Numbered from the stretch's first letter, positions 1-11,209 are shown. The stretch is 64,000 nt of DNA from Fasciola hepatica (GCA_948099385.1 CANUEZ040000013.1:434001-498000), one strand, 5' to 3'. The notes: a model not told the origin generated them from the letters alone. Made by a program: numbers and translations.

Positions 1-1
1 T

Positions 2-3000
2 AACAGGTGCTCGGTATGTAATGGAATACACACACTTGAGGAATGTCAGCGATTCCTGTCTCGTGATATACCCGGTCGTTGGGCATTGATCAAAGAAATC
101 AAGGCTTGTTTTTCGTGTCTCAAGTGTGGACATCTGTCCAGCAACTGTTCTGTTTCAAAACCATGTTCAACATCAGGTTGTTTGAAACGGCACCACCCTC
201 TACTGCATGTTGCACAGAAGCAAGGTGCCGATCAAGTCACGCAAGATACAACACAAGGGCCGCAGCTGGATAAGCTGGGTACGGACAGTGCGAAAGGGCA
301 TGGGCAGTGGACCAGTAATTGTGCGGCTACTCTTAGGCCAGAATGTCGGGTCAGTTTAGGTGTGCTACCAGTGCGAGTAGACGGACCGGGGGGCTCCGTG
401 GAGACCTACGCTCTGCTGGACAGCGGGTCTGATGTGACTCTAATACAAAAGGACATTATGGAGCTGGTGGGCCTGAAGGCATCCCCGACCTCACTTTCGA
501 TTTCGACCGTAAATGGGACTACCACTTGGAATTCGGGAATAACGGAGCTGCGACTGAACTCATTGTCAGAGAATGATTTCGTGAATGTAGAGAGAGCATT
601 TTGTGTTGATAGGTTACCAATCCAAGCAGCGCAGTACTGCACAGATGAGGACATTTTATCCTGGCCTCACCTACATTGCGTCCAAAGACGGAATCTGGAA
701 GATTCGAGAGCGCGAATCCTGATAGGTGCCGACGTCCCAGAAGCACATTGGGCATTAGAGCAAAGATGCGGCAAAAGAAAACAACCCTATGCTGTGCGGA
801 CGATTTTAGGATGGATTGTTCTTGGTCCGATAAACCAGGAACCACACTTTGCGAGAACAGTAAACTACATTGAGAGGGGAATCGATCCCTTAGCAGAACA
901 GATCGATCGACTATACAACGCCGAATTCTGCGATGGGTGTGCGTCAGAAAACTCTCCTTCATTAGAGGACAAACAGGCCGTCGATATGGTTTCCAATGCC
1001 ATAACCTGGTTGAACGGACACTATGAAGTTGCACTCCCGTGGAGGAATCCCGAAGTGAGACTTCCAAATAACTATATTGTGGCCAAAGAGAGATTGAACG
1101 GCCTGAGGAAAAGGTTTGCGCGTGACCCTGAATTCTTTGAAAAATACTCTACAATAATAGAGGGTTATGTGCGCAAGGGCCACGCCCAGTTAGTTCCCGA
1201 TGTACAGCTAAAAATGGGTTTTGAGCCAAAGTGGTACTTACCACATCACGCAGTTACAAACCCCAAAAAGCCCAGCAAGTTGAGGGTGGTGTTTGACTGC
1301 GCGGCTGCATTCCAGGGACGCTCCTTGAATGATTACTTGCTACAGGGACCGGATACGACAGCAAGCTTAGTTGGAGTGTTGCTTCGTTTCCGAAAGGAAT
1401 CTGTCGCGTTGGCTGCGGATATTGAAGAAATGTTCATGCAGGTTCGAGTGCCAACGAGAGACAAAGGAGCACTGAGGTTCCTGTGGTGGGAAAATGGTCG
1501 ACTAGGTGGTAATCCTGTTGAATATCAGATGAATGCCCACCCTTTTGGTGCCACTTCCTCCCCATTTTGTGCAAATTTCGCGTTACGTCGCACGGCAAAC
1601 GATTGGGGAGGACAGTATGAGGATTACGTCTCCACGGCCGTGTATAACAACTTCTATGTAGACGACTGTCTTGTTTCTTTGCCCACACCGGAGAATGCGA
1701 GAGTTTTCGCTATCCAGATGAGTGAGTTACTATCACGAGGCGGATTCCGGCTTCATAAGTGGGTGTGTAATCGTAAGGAGGTGCTGGATATTTTACCAAA
1801 ATCTGAGCTCGCCCATCCCACTTTGGAAATAGATGATTGCGCGCCTGTGCCGGAGAGGACGTTGGGGTTAGAATGGAACGCAATAGAAGACACGTTCCAG
1901 TTTTCATTCTCAATACGCGAAAAACCTCAAACAAGGCGTGGCTTGTTGTCTATAGTATCATCCGTGTTCGACCCGCTAGGGTTGGTTTCACCTTTCATTC
2001 TGCCAGGCAAGGTGTTATTGCAATCACTGTGTCGCTTGAAGCTTGGTTGGGACGATCCAATTGGAGAAGGACCCCTACGATGCTGGAATGAGTGGTTAAG
2101 AAGTATGGAACAACTTTGCGCATTCAAAATTCAGCGTCCCATTATTAGAGGTAACTCGCTGAACGAAGGTGTGCAGCTTCATGTATTTTGTGACGCTTCT
2201 GAAGTTGGCTATGGGGTGGTGGCGTATTCCAGAATGGTTTCAGGGGACATAGCCCCCTACTGTGCCCTATTGTTCTCTAAGTCAAGGGTAGCTCCTCTGA
2301 AGACCATAAGGATCCCGCGCTTGGAGTTAGCCGCAGCAAGACTGGCCGTTAGAGTTTCTCGGATGCTCATGGAAGAAACTGGAATCAAGTTTGGTAAGGC
2401 CTACTACTGGACGGACTCTGCTATAGTTTTGCATTACATAAACAACACTAAAACGAGATTTAGTACGTACGTTGCGAACCGTTTGGCTGAAATCCATCAG
2501 TGGTCGGAACCCTGGCAGTGGCGGCATGTCAGATCGGAGGCTAACCCCGCAGACTTGGCATCAAGAGGCACAACATCACCGAGTGATATCAGCTGCTGGT
2601 TCGAAGGTCCTAAATTCCTGATGGGCGATGAAACCTCATGGCCGACCTGGCCTACGGTTGATGCAGCACCACCAAACGTTGAGTTGAAGCAGCTTTCGAG
2701 TACAGTTCTCACAGTGTTGCGGGATACATGGTCGGACGCACTTCTAGCTAGGCACTCCAGTTGGTTTCACTTGCTGAAGTCGGTAGCGTGGTTAACCCGT
2801 TTTAAAATGTACGTTGCAGTCATGAGAGGCGGGCGCACGGATCTAGGATTGACAACTGGGCCGTTGAAGTTACACGACATTGCTAAAGCGGAGGAAAGTG
2901 TTATTATGATTGTACAAGCTAAGGTCTATGGCGAAGAGTTAAAATGGCTACGAGACAGGAGCAATAACCTATGCACTAACAAATCTCCGATGAACAGGAC

Positions 3001-4363
3001 TCTATTAAAACTCGATCCAATTTTATTAAATGGAATTATTTGTGTTGGAGGACGACTGAACTACTCCAGTCAGCTTCGGGGTGTGAAACATCCGGTGATA
3101 CTACCCAAGACTCACCCGATTACAGACTCGATAATCCGATGGTACCACGCGATGGAAGGACACGCAGGACCTTCTCAGTTACTCGCGGAACTTCGCAAAA
3201 AATTTTGGATTGTACAGGGGGGAGCTGCCGTCAAGCGAGTACTTGGAGGATGTTGGAAATGCCGGAAGCATTTGGCGGTTGTGGGCAAACAGATGATGGC
3301 TCCTCTACCAGCCATTAGAGTCCAACAAGGTTGGTTTCCGTTCAAGTACGTCGGAATAGATTACTTCGGCCCATTTGCGGTTAAACATGGGCGCAGCATG
3401 GAGAAACGATATGGATGCATCTTCACCTGTCTCCAGATGCGTGCGGTACATATTGAAGTTTCTTATTCTCTAAGCACGGATTCATTCATCATGACATTAC
3501 TGCGTTTCATGTCGAGGAGAGGAGCACCGTCCGAGATTTTTAGTGATAAGGGTACAAACTCTGTTGGGGCTCAAAGGGAATTGAAGAACCTAATGGAAAA
3601 CTGGTCTAGTGATAAGATTGCCGATAGATTGTTGCAACGGGGCGTGCAGTGGCACTTCAATCCTCCACATGCTAGTCACCGTGGTGGCATATGGGAGATC
3701 ATGGTGCGCTCGGTTAGAAGAGTACTTCTTTCAGTTTGTGACGAGCAGCCGATGACTGACGAAATACTGTTGACATTCCTCACGGAAAGTGAGCGGATAG
3801 TAAACGGACGACCGCTAGTGCCTTTGACCTCGGACTGTCGTGATCTGCCAGTACTCACGCCCAATGACCTGCTTATCCTGAGGGCGAACCCACGAGATAT
3901 TCCGACGGATTCGTTGCGCGATAGAATGGTTCGTCAGTGGAGGCAGGCAAACTACCTAGCGTCTGTGTTTTGGAAGAGATGGATCAGGGAATATCTTCCA
4001 CTATTACAACAGCGGCAGAAGTGGATAACTCGAGAACGCAATTTTAGATCGGGTGATGTAGTGCTCCTAGTTTCGGAGGTTTTGCCGCGTGGCCGGTGGC
4101 CGATAGGAGTAATCGAAAACATCTCAGTTTCGGACGATGGCTTGGTACGAACGGCAACAGTGCGAACTAATGAAGGATTAGTGCTCCGTGACATTAGAAA
4201 GATTTGTCTTATTGAGGGCGAACCGGACACTGGTGGTGTAAGTTCAGAGGCCAACTTTCCTCAAGTGGGAGGCGGGTCTTCGGATCTGCCGAACCGGGAG
4301 GGACCACTGAGAGTTGATCCACTTGTCCGACTGGGAGCTGCTATTGACGGTGACCAGTTTTAG
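2..4363 (+). CDS. BEL/Pao Gag-Pol polyprotein (partial, C-terminal 1453 residues)
   Basis: Polyprotein for reverse transcription and integration of the element. The frame is open from the second base of the window. Codon 86-88 is TTG in mid-protein and is not a start; the real start is upstream. Counting from base 2: Cys/His clusters near residues 3-15 (CSVCNGIHTLEEC) and 36-70; an aspartic protease with DSGSD at about residue 140; reverse transcriptase with YVDD at nt 1655-1666; RNase H blocks (FCDASEVGYG near nt 2187, YYWTDSAIVL near 2401, NPADLASRG near 2542); integrase zinc finger from about nt 3139 (WYHAMEGHAG, CWKC); catalytic core with Asp at 3545-3547 and Glu at 3695-3697; and a C-terminal BEL domain (WRQANYLASVFWKRW). 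No stop or frameshift interrupts it. One oddity: the usual SDNG(S/T)NFVGA block reads SDKGTNSVGA. Retroelement nature is certain; activity is unknown. Confidence 0.95.
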   Translation, partial: NRCSVCNGIHTLEECQRFLSRDIPGRWALIKEIKACFSCLKCGHLSSNCSVSKPCSTSGCLKRHHPLLHVAQKQGADQVTQDTTQGPQLDKLGTDSAKGHGQWTSNCAATLRPECRVSLGVLPVRVDGPGGSVETYALLDSGSDVTLIQKDIMELVGLKASPTSLSISTVNGTTTWNSGITELRLNSLSENDFVNVERAFCVDRLPIQAAQYCTDEDILSWPHLHCVQRRNLEDSRARILIGADVPEAHWALEQRCGKRKQPYAVRTILGWIVLGPINQEPHFARTVNYIERGIDPLAEQIDRLYNAEFCDGCASENSPSLEDKQAVDMVSNAITWLNGHYEVALPWRNPEVRLPNNYIVAKERLNGLRKRFARDPEFFEKYSTIIEGYVRKGHAQLVPDVQLKMGFEPKWYLPHHAVTNPKKPSKLRVVFDCAAAFQGRSLNDYLLQGPDTTASLVGVLLRFRKESVALAADIEEMFMQVRVPTRDKGALRFLWWENGRLGGNPVEYQMNAHPFGATSSPFCANFALRRTANDWGGQYEDYVSTAVYNNFYVDDCLVSLPTPENARVFAIQMSELLSRGGFRLHKWVCNRKEVLDILPKSELAHPTLEIDDCAPVPERTLGLEWNAIEDTFQFSFSIREKPQTRRGLLSIVSSVFDPLGLVSPFILPGKVLLQSLCRLKLGWDDPIGEGPLRCWNEWLRSMEQLCAFKIQRPIIRGNSLNEGVQLHVFCDASEVGYGVVAYSRMVSGDIAPYCALLFSKSRVAPLKTIRIPRLELAAARLAVRVSRMLMEETGIKFGKAYYWTDSAIVLHYINNTKTRFSTYVANRLAEIHQWSEPWQWRHVRSEANPADLASRGTTSPSDISCWFEGPKFLMGDETSWPTWPTVDAAPPNVELKQLSSTVLTVLRDTWSDALLARHSSWFHLLKSVAWLTRFKMYVAVMRGGRTDLGLTTGPLKLHDIAKAEESVIMIVQAKVYGEELKWLRDRSNNLCTNKSPMNRTLLKLDPILLNGIICVGGRLNYSSQLRGVKHPVILPKTHPITDSIIRWYHAMEGHAGPSQLLAELRKKFWIVQGGAAVKRVLGGCWKCRKHLAVVGKQMMAPLPAIRVQQGWFPFKYVGIDYFGPFAVKHGRSMEKRYGCIFTCLQMRAVHIEVSYSLSTDSFIMTLLRFMSRRGAPSEIFSDKGTNSVGAQRELKNLMENWSSDKIADRLLQRGVQWHFNPPHASHRGGIWEIMVRSVRRVLLSVCDEQPMTDEILLTFLTESERIVNGRPLVPLTSDCRDLPVLTPNDLLILRANPRDIPTDSLRDRMVRQWRQANYLASVFWKRWIREYLPLLQQRQKWITRERNFRSGDVVLLVSEVLPRGRWPIGVIENISVSDDGLVRTATVRTNEGLVLRDIRKICLIEGEPDTGGVSSEANFPQVGGGSSDLPNREGPLRVDPLVRLGAAIDGDQF

Positions 4364-4454
4364 GTATTGGGGAACCGTAGGGCGAGCCGATGCATGAGGC
4401 CGACCACACCTAGCGGTGCACGGGAAAAAATCCGGGTCGGATTTCGGGGGCCGG

Positions 4455-4880
4455 TGTAAAGGAGTTCAGGAAACCCCATTCCATGCATTAGCATCCATGT
4501 TACAAACGACATTAATCATTCGTATGAACTATATTTGCTGGAATTCCGATTGTTTGTTTTATTTCTCTAAGCCTTTGTTACAAACCGGACTCCTACCGTT
4601 GCCTCGAGCGAGAGTCGCTCAGTTTGAACTTCGTTGTGACTGTATTTGGTAATCTTATCTTCTGTATCTAACCTTTGGCTGTAACCCAGCTGCAGTTGTT
4701 GATTTGTTTTCCAATTTGGAGCGAAAGAGCCCAGAAGGAACACTATTGAGGTTTGATTATTGTAAAATTAATTAATTTGTTGTATATAGTACCGTAGCTA
4801 TTTGGAATCGACTTTGTTTTGAATTGTGTCGAAATTGGTTGCTACGCGTCGCTCGAACGTTCCGGTGGCTGGACTTTACA
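4455..4880 (+). repeat. 3' LTR of BEL-1
   Basis: A 426-bp segment starting TGTAAAGGAG and ending GGACTTTACA. Its ends are a perfect 7-bp inverted repeat (TGTAAAG/CTTTACA) in the TG...CA form of LTRs. It lies 91 bp after the gag-pol stop and directly follows a G-rich tract that could prime plus-strand synthesis. Sequence beyond 4880 changes abruptly to LINE tail. The second LTR is not in the window, so the limits rest on the terminal repeat and on the junction with LINE sequence. Confidence 0.8.
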
Positions 4881-5679
4881 GAGACACAGTTTGCAAAGGA
4901 GATGAATATCTAAATGACAGGTAAGCATTGACGTAATGATTGTCGCTATTTAAGGGCTGAACATGATGACCAGAGAGTAGCAAGGATCAAAACTGTCTGA
5001 GAGAACTTACCAAGATAGAATACTGGATATGAGGAAACATCAAACAACCGATAAATACGTTTGCGAATCTGGGCGGTGAAGTAATTGACAGGTAAAATGC
5101 TATCTGTTGATATTCTTTGTAAAAGGTTGATCACATGATGATGAGAGATCAAGACGCTGCCATACTGATGTCTGTCACGTGTGAATATATGGAGAGGGCG
5201 TGACTCTTTGCAGGATGGGGTTTTTGCAAAGCCACAGTTGTGTGTGGGCCAATCGTGGGACTGATAGAGAGAGAGAACTGTCTCAATATCGTCGACCATT
5301 GGGATGCTCTGGAGACAAATATTCCCCAGGGAAATATACTGTTTGGACATTGTGGGACGGAAGTGTATGGCAGCAATAAATGTGACCTTTTTCAAGTAAA
5401 TCGGTAGATGCGATAAAAGGGGCGAGTTTCATCTTGGGGGTTGGTTAAGCTTGCGACTGGAACAAGCGGGTGGTTTGGCTCGAATCCTCGGGAAAAAGGA
5501 CAATGAACGGTGAGCCGAGTATGACAACCGGCTTATAAACACGAGATAATTATGTGCGAAGGAGAGTAATTTTTGCCGGGTGTAAGAGGCGGTAAGTTCA
5601 GATGGCGAGGATGGAGATGAGTGCGATGAAAAAAGGTAACAACTGGGGGGAGATAGTGGCCTTTCGGGTGTGCGAATAG

Positions 5680-5890
5680 TTTTTTGCCGCAACCGGTGCT
5701 AGTAGATGGGACTGACAGTGCGTTGGCTACCCAACCTGAAAACAGTTTTCGGCAACAGGAGGTGCGATCCGCCATCCTGGCTGCGCCCGCACATCGTTTA
5801 AGACGTCTGGCACACCCCCATGTGCTCCAGCCAGAGCGGCGGATCTGACCACGCCCCGCGCCCGTGGGTTTCGCACGAGTGATGTTGGCT
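5680..5890 (-). repeat. GC-rich block shared by LINE-A tails, copy in minus orientation
   Basis: About 200 bp of GC-rich sequence inside an otherwise pyrimidine-rich LINE tail. Its reverse complement aligns with 24200-24390 over most of its length. Shared words include GATGTGCGGGCGCA, TTTTCAGGTTGGGT and CTAGCACCGGTTGCGG. No known domain is recognised in any frame. It may be a structural or priming element of the LINE 3' tail, or a separate short element carried by the family. Confidence 0.7.
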
Positions 5891-7054
5891 TTGTCACACG
5901 GCTGAAGAGAATGAATTGTCTAGGATCTTGCGACAAGGTTGCGAGGGATCCTGGAGAGCAAGGCCAATGGGGTGGTGACGGAATGACGAGCAGGCATCCA
6001 ATTTTCAGCCGAAAGTGTGGGCCAGGTATTACGCCGAGCCACTGAAGGAAAGATACACATCAGTGATTGTCTGGAAAAATAAAAACAGAAAAAGCTGTCT
6101 GGGGTGCTCCCAGCCGGGGATCAACGGTCAATGGTAAAGAGAAACCCCTGGTATCTAGAAATTGGAACAACTTTTAAAGAATGCCGGCTACGAGCTGATG
6201 AGGAAGGGCAGGAATGCAAAAAGTGGCGAACACAATGAAGAAGGATAAGGATGACTTGGTGACTAATGGTGGTCGCCGGGATGGGATTCTGGGTTGAAAT
6301 GCCAGGGTGAACTAAGAGAAGGGGAATGAACCCAGGTTGGACCGAGTAGAGTGAATTTGGTATGATGTAGATAAGGGATAATAATTTGGGCTGAGTTTCC
6401 TCCAACGGCGAACCTAGTTCATGGGACGGGCAAGAAGGAAGCTGCAGGCCTAGGGTTATCGTTGCCTTATTAAGTGAATGCTATATAGGCGGGGGAATAC
6501 TACAAGAAATGATGGAATAATTGAACCCATATGATAGTCGATGAGCAGGATAATTAAGATTATACTGGGTCTATGGTGCGTACGACAAACAAATTGAACC
6601 GTGGAACTTTGGGAAGGTGACAGCTAGGAGATTCAGAGATGAGGTTGGAACTGGACTTGGAGTAACCATTCTGCAGAATGAAAAACAAAATTCTGCTTGG
6701 AGACAAGGAATCAAATTAGTTGGAGGATAGTATGTGGGTAGTTAGTGGAATTAGCATCCGTGACGTCATAACTGGAGGTTGAATTCACTTGATGATCCAC
6801 TTCAAGTATAGGACTTGTGACTTGGCTTCCTCTGATGGAGAACCTAGTAAATGGGACGGGCAAGAAAGAAGCTGTAGACCTAAGGCTAAAGTTGCCATTT
6901 TGAGTGGACGTTATCGTAGTGGATGGTTTGACTTTGCAAAACACAAGGTTGAACACGAAAGACTAATAAAACTTGAGTGATATACGGCAATTTGTGTGGT
7001 ACGTAGGTCCCCTGGCCCCTGACTTAGACCCGCGTATCAGAAGCCTAAACCAAA

Positions 7055-7345
7055 CTAGTACGCTCGCCCGTCCGAAGAGAACGGATCAGTGTTGGATACT
7101 AGTGTCAGAACATCAAGCAATTTGTTCAATTCCTCTTTAAACCTGGGTAAGTCGACTATTGCACGGACATTTGGTGGAAGCTTGTTCCATATTTGTGAAT
7201 ATTTACCGACAAAGAAGTTGGGCCGTAGGCTGATACTCGAAGACGGCAAAATGACCGAATGACTGCTGTGTCATGACGAATACCTTGACCGTAATGGGTC
7301 TCGTACCATAGGGGAGGCTTTGCAGGGTCTGTATTTTATAAGAGA
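7055..7345 (-). pseudogene. LINE-A reverse transcriptase C-terminus
   Basis: The minus-strand frame at 7249-7055 reads LRPNFFVGKYSQIWNKLPPNVRAI and ends in a short helical tail and a stop. This matches the C-terminal block of the better LINE-A copy (SHIWNRLPEDVRACQTLARF near 23427). The stretch 7250-7345 continues upstream in a different frame with a recognisable SLPYGTRP-type motif, so at least one frameshift lies near 7250. No catalytic motif is present because of 5' truncation. A dead fragment. Confidence 0.75.
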
Positions 7346-7348
7346 GTG

Positions 7349-8984
7349 AAAAAAGGATCAGCTAGTGTCAATGCCTCCGCTGATTTGATTTACCCGTTAG
7401 TGTCTAAGGAGATGAACCGTAAACTCAACCGGCCGGCGGTCATTACTCGTTTTGCGCCCACCGTGCTCTCCGCTAACGACGTCGTGCTTTCAGCGAGCCG
7501 GTGTTTGTCGGCAAACCGCCCATTACCACGGTTGCGTCTGATCCACTGTCGACGAAAGCCAAAGCTTTGACCACCAGAGTTGGGGTCATCACTTCTACAG
7601 CAACCACGCCTAAACTTATTGGTCTACTGGCAGACCGTGACAATGAGCAAATCACACTGGGCTTGGTGTTTGCCTCTGTTGAAGTTTCTTTCACCTGGTG
7701 TAACAATCCGTAGTGTCTGTCCTCGCAAACTTCGTGGCCACATATGGTTCTTGTTCGGCAAGCTACCGCCCGACATGGGGTGTTAAGTCAGCACGCTCCT
7801 GTAATCTTCGTCATTCTCCGGCGTTCGTTTACTGTGGCTTTCATGAACCTTGGACATTCTGTAACCCATGGCTAGCGTCGCAGGACCTGCAACTTCGGTG
7901 CGCTATGGTCCCGCGTGAAATGGCATGTGCGCTTGTCCAAGGCTGATATTTCGGACTTCTCCGTGCATTGGTTTGAGCCTGGCTGGTGCTAGGTTTGCTT
8001 ACCCGGTTACTATCAAGGCGAGTCGGCCAAGTCTACTGTCGGCTATCTTCGTTTGCCTGTCCGGGTATTCGGTCAGGTTTTCGAACTGAGCCTCACGGTC
8101 GCTCCGACTTATGCGCTCCGCTTCCTCCGCCCACCGACCCCGTGGTTCGGGAGACAGTTGACGGACCATACCCTCTAATGCATGCATTGCATTAAGTTCA
8201 GCCCTGTGACCTAAGTGGTCGAGGGCCATTTAACAGTTCCGTATTTTGATCACCAGGTCGGCCATTGCATGGACGTCGCCCTTTGTTCTTTTGGCCACAA
8301 ACATCACGCACTTTATTAAACCAAAAGTTACTTCGAATGGCTGGCCGAACGGGTCCCACAAAATCTTCCTTTTCCGTATGTAGCTTTGTTCCGGGTCGAG
8401 CATGGTACACTCATCGATAGCTCCTATTGCTCGACCTCGATAGCAATGAGTCAGATAGGGAAGCCTCTGTCCGGAGTCGGTTATCTATTTTCGACGAAAG
8501 TTTCTAAATACCTGATGAACTTGCAGTAGTGTTCAGTTAGTCCGTGGAAAACCCTCAGATCTACTCCTGGCAGGTCGATCGTTGGTTGCGTTGATGCTCT
8601 ATATTCGACGGCCGGCGCGGAGTTTCCTAATTTCAATTGTCCCGATCTGTCGGATAGATCGTAGTCGTTGACTTATTGCTCATACTCGTTCTGTCTACAC
8701 TTCCCTTCTGCTTCCTAGGCTTGCTGCCTATCCGACAACAGTTGCCTTTCTAGGTCTTATGTCCTCAACTCAAATAAACCAACATTCTTGTAACCCATAT
8801 CACCCTTAGTAGTACATGAGCAAGCACTGACTGGACTAGGTGACCTAGAATTACCTAGAGAAATAAGAGTATCCAAAACCTCCCCAGTGACTTGCCGTAT
8901 TACTTCCTGTCCAGATTTCAGTTGCTTCTATCCTTTTCCGGGCATGTTGCTTGTTTTCCCGTTCGAGATTTTTCAACTGAGTAT
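7349..8984 (-). pseudogene. BEL-2-family Gag-protease remnant
   Basis: Several broken minus-strand frames match the intact BEL-2 polyprotein in the same order. 8410-8198 covers a degraded gag core. 8229-7999 reads MALDHLGHRAELNAMHALEG and continues with RWAEEAERISR and DRQTKIADSR, near-identical to BEL-2. 7706-7473 carries a protease start with VDSGSDATVV, so the catalytic Asp-Ser-Gly is still legible. Homology ends at about 7349, inside the protease domain. No functional product is expected. Confidence 0.85.
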
Positions 8985-9328
8985 TGTGAGAAGCCTTTGA
9001 GCAATACGTAGCCAATTTCGAAACGGATCCCGAAATCACAACGCGAATATCCGTGAACATCTAAGATACTAAAATAATAAATGAATTGTGACATGAAACG
9101 AATATGAACCTCAATTATGCTATCAAAGGGACTCGGAAAACGAGGACCAAACTGCGGCGTGCGAGAAAGGGGCACGTACGTCACGCGTTGGACGCGAACA
9201 AACAAATGTTGGTTCATGAAAACGTACAGTGTGTGAAAACACGCAAATTGTGTATATGAGTGAGAGATGTCAACGAAGCATGATATTGCGGTGTTTCTGG
9301 GGGGATTTTCGTGAGCGGTTCGTTACCA
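8985..9328 (-). repeat. Diverged LTR of the BEL-2 family
   Basis: Aligns with the BEL-2 LTR along its length: GAGCAATACGTAGCC against GAGCAATGCGTAGCC, AACGGATCCCGAAATCA, a shared CACGTNCGTCACGC block, and an end near GATTTTCGTGAGCGG. The terminal TG and CA are eroded. It is the 5' LTR of the fragment at 7349-8984, because gag lies on its minus-strand downstream side. Confidence 0.85.
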
Positions 9329-11199
9329 TAGCTACCATCTTTTTCTAGGCACTTTGCGCGATTCTTCGTTACAAATTCGTCAAGTCGAGCCTTGTTGCAC
9401 GCATTTGAGCCAAAGGTGGCTGAAATCGAATCAGACTTATAAACAGTGCACGAGTGGTCCGTAATAATAATAATGGTATATTTTCTGATAGTGATCAAGA
9501 CACATGCACAAGGCATAATCCGTGAGTGCAACATTGAACAGCTGCATGGAACATATACAAAATCTGGAAGTTGGATTTATACACATTGAGAACATACAGT
9601 AAATCCGGGCCGTGTTTGAATGAGCTAAAACGAGTACGCTCGATGCGGTTAATGAAAACCAGTTTCGGTTTCGAGGAAGGGGTGTTGCTCTGAAGCAGCC
9701 GTGGGTGTAACTGCTAAAAAAGCACCGAAAAATTGTGGAACTTGCAGTATGTATAATAATCAAGTAGCCTGCCTTCTGATTGGTTGGCTGGTCACACGAC
9801 CAGTTACCACTTGACCTAATTGCTTTCGCCTCTCATTGATCCGCCGCTTTGTCACCCGCGCATCCGCTAGCACTAGCATTTACCTGAATTCTGGAAAGGC
9901 TCTGAGATGCCGATTGACTACGGGACATGTCTAGCTGTCGATCCTAATTCAGCACATACCGTCACAACTAAAACCTGTTGTGAAGGCCAGTAACTACCAT
10001 TGCTGACGCTTGTACTCTACTCACGTACTCGCGGTCGCGCGTAATTCAGTGGCCAGGCCGACGGGATATTCCTCTGCACTGTCCATCAGAACTGCCGTTC
10101 GGCTGCAAGCTTGAAATGAGAACTGTAAATTCCGGAACCCATGCACTGTCTTCGAGATAGCAGTCGTGAGTGAATACGAAATTATAGTGCGTTTGAAGGA
10201 TAACCCCTGTTCCCTTGCATTGGTGGTATCTACGAATCCACGACATTCGCTGCCTACCAATACCAAAATAGGGCTTTCGCTCCCCATCCCCTCCTCCCCA
10301 TGTAGTACTGCCTACCTGACAGATATCTTTACTGCTCCCGATTCCAAATGCTCCATTTTTGGTTCTTCGCCCAACTTGCCCACCCCCTCTATGATGCGCA
10401 GGTTATTCTACTCTTCTGCAGCCCTATGCCCCAAACATTTCTAACCCTGCCTTCTGCACCCTCTCCTTCAGTCAGAGTTCGACTTCGACTGGCCAGTATT
10501 TCTCAGTTGCCCTAATCACCCTTCCCTGCTATTTTCCCGCATTTACTTTCGCTCAATACCGAATTTAAGTTAGTCAGAAATACGGCCGACAAGTCCCCCC
10601 TCAAAAACGAAAGTCAGGGGCAACCATTCAGGCAGGGTAGGCTACACGTTCTCCGCGAACCGGTCACCGGCAGACAACTGCCCTATCTAGACAATAGCAG
10701 CCCTGCCAACGTTTTCCCTCCACGCCCATTCATGTTCCTGTCGGCCTGGACAGTTTGTCCTTCTCGGACATTTGCTATCGTCCCGCCAACGGCAGGCACC
10801 TCTACCTGCCGCTTCCAACTCCAACTGTCCCGAATCTACCCTCTCAGTTTCTAAAAACTTCACCGTTGCCCTGAGGTCAAGAACCTGCCCGTCCCTCACC
10901 ATACCACCACCAAGCAAACGGGTTTGTTGGATGCCTGTTACCTCCACTTTCTCCATCCCATCCAGTGGGGCACATCAGCTCGTCTCTGTTGTCATTGCCA
11001 GATCTCTCAGAGCCTCCGCTGGCCTCACCGGGCCTGCAGCCCACGCAGACTCCGGGCTCACTCAGATCGGACACCTCCCATAAACAGATCAGGTCAAGCC
11101 TCACCTCCACGATCACTCACTTTTGAAGCCCGCTGTCAAACCGGAAAGCACCTAGCAGACTCCTGGGGGCTCCCGGCAGCAACCGCACCAATCCATTTA
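9329..11199. other. Unassigned interval
   Basis: I see no supported gene. Short frames here show no recognisable domain. The right part (about 10260-11199) is C-rich on the plus strand and may be the degraded ORF1 region of the LINE-A copy that becomes recognisable from about 11200, but I could not align it. A short hairpin-like CTGGTC/GACCAG lies near 9791-9806. Confidence 0.4.
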
Positions 11200-11209
11200 T
11201 GTACACGGG

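Larger units (their letters stand above)
1..4880 (+). mobile_element. BEL/Pao LTR retrotransposon BEL-1, 5' truncated by window edge
   Basis: The right-hand part of a BEL/Pao element: gag zinc knuckles, protease, reverse transcriptase, RNase H, integrase, a short untranslated stretch (4364-4454) with a G-rich purine tract ending in GGGGGCCGG, then the 3' LTR. The 5' LTR and most of gag lie outside the window. Sequence immediately after the LTR (from 4881) aligns with the 3' tail of a minus-strand LINE that is also present in plus orientation at about 25390-25460, so the element was inserted into that LINE tail. The target duplication cannot be checked because the left junction is missing. Confidence 0.93.
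4881..7345 (-). mobile_element. LINE-A (CR1-like) 3' end, minus strand, 5' truncated and cut by BEL-1
   Basis: Read on the minus strand, this begins with the last part of a LINE reverse transcriptase (7345 to 7055) and continues as a long pyrimidine-rich 3' tail. The tail is alignable by eye with the plus-strand LINE-A copy: 6390-6300 with about 23741-23800 (shared peptide-like block LNSLYSV), 5890-5680 with 24200-24390, 5385-5340 with 24715-24760, 5075-5045 with 25248-25280 and 4935-4885 with 25388-25440. The 5' part of the LINE is missing at about 7345, where a decayed BEL fragment starts. The far 3' end was displaced by BEL-1 at 4880. Confidence 0.75.
7349..9328 (-). mobile_element. Decayed BEL/Pao fragment of the BEL-2 family (5' LTR, gag, protease)
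   Basis: Minus-strand copy related to the intact BEL-2 element at 33806-40504. It contains a diverged LTR (8985-9328), then gag and the start of the protease, and stops abruptly at about 7349. The loss of everything downstream, together with many frameshifts and stops, marks an old truncated copy. It abuts the LINE-A fragment at about 7345. Confidence 0.85.

Noticed and set aside
79..654. Short frames overlapping BEL-1 gag-protease on both strands
   Set aside because: They lie inside the continuous gag-pol frame and show no motif of their own.
5450..5520. GGCTCGAATCC resembling a tRNA B box, a possible SINE or tRNA
   Set aside because: No A box at the right distance and no cloverleaf; it lies in LINE tail sequence.
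5727..5936. GC-rich minus frame with DVLNDVRAQ and the plus frame 24176-24370 with DVFNDVRAQ as a conserved protein
   Set aside because: The similarity is at the nucleotide level across the whole LINE-tail module, and frames are not conserved at the ends. Kept as a repeat, not a gene.
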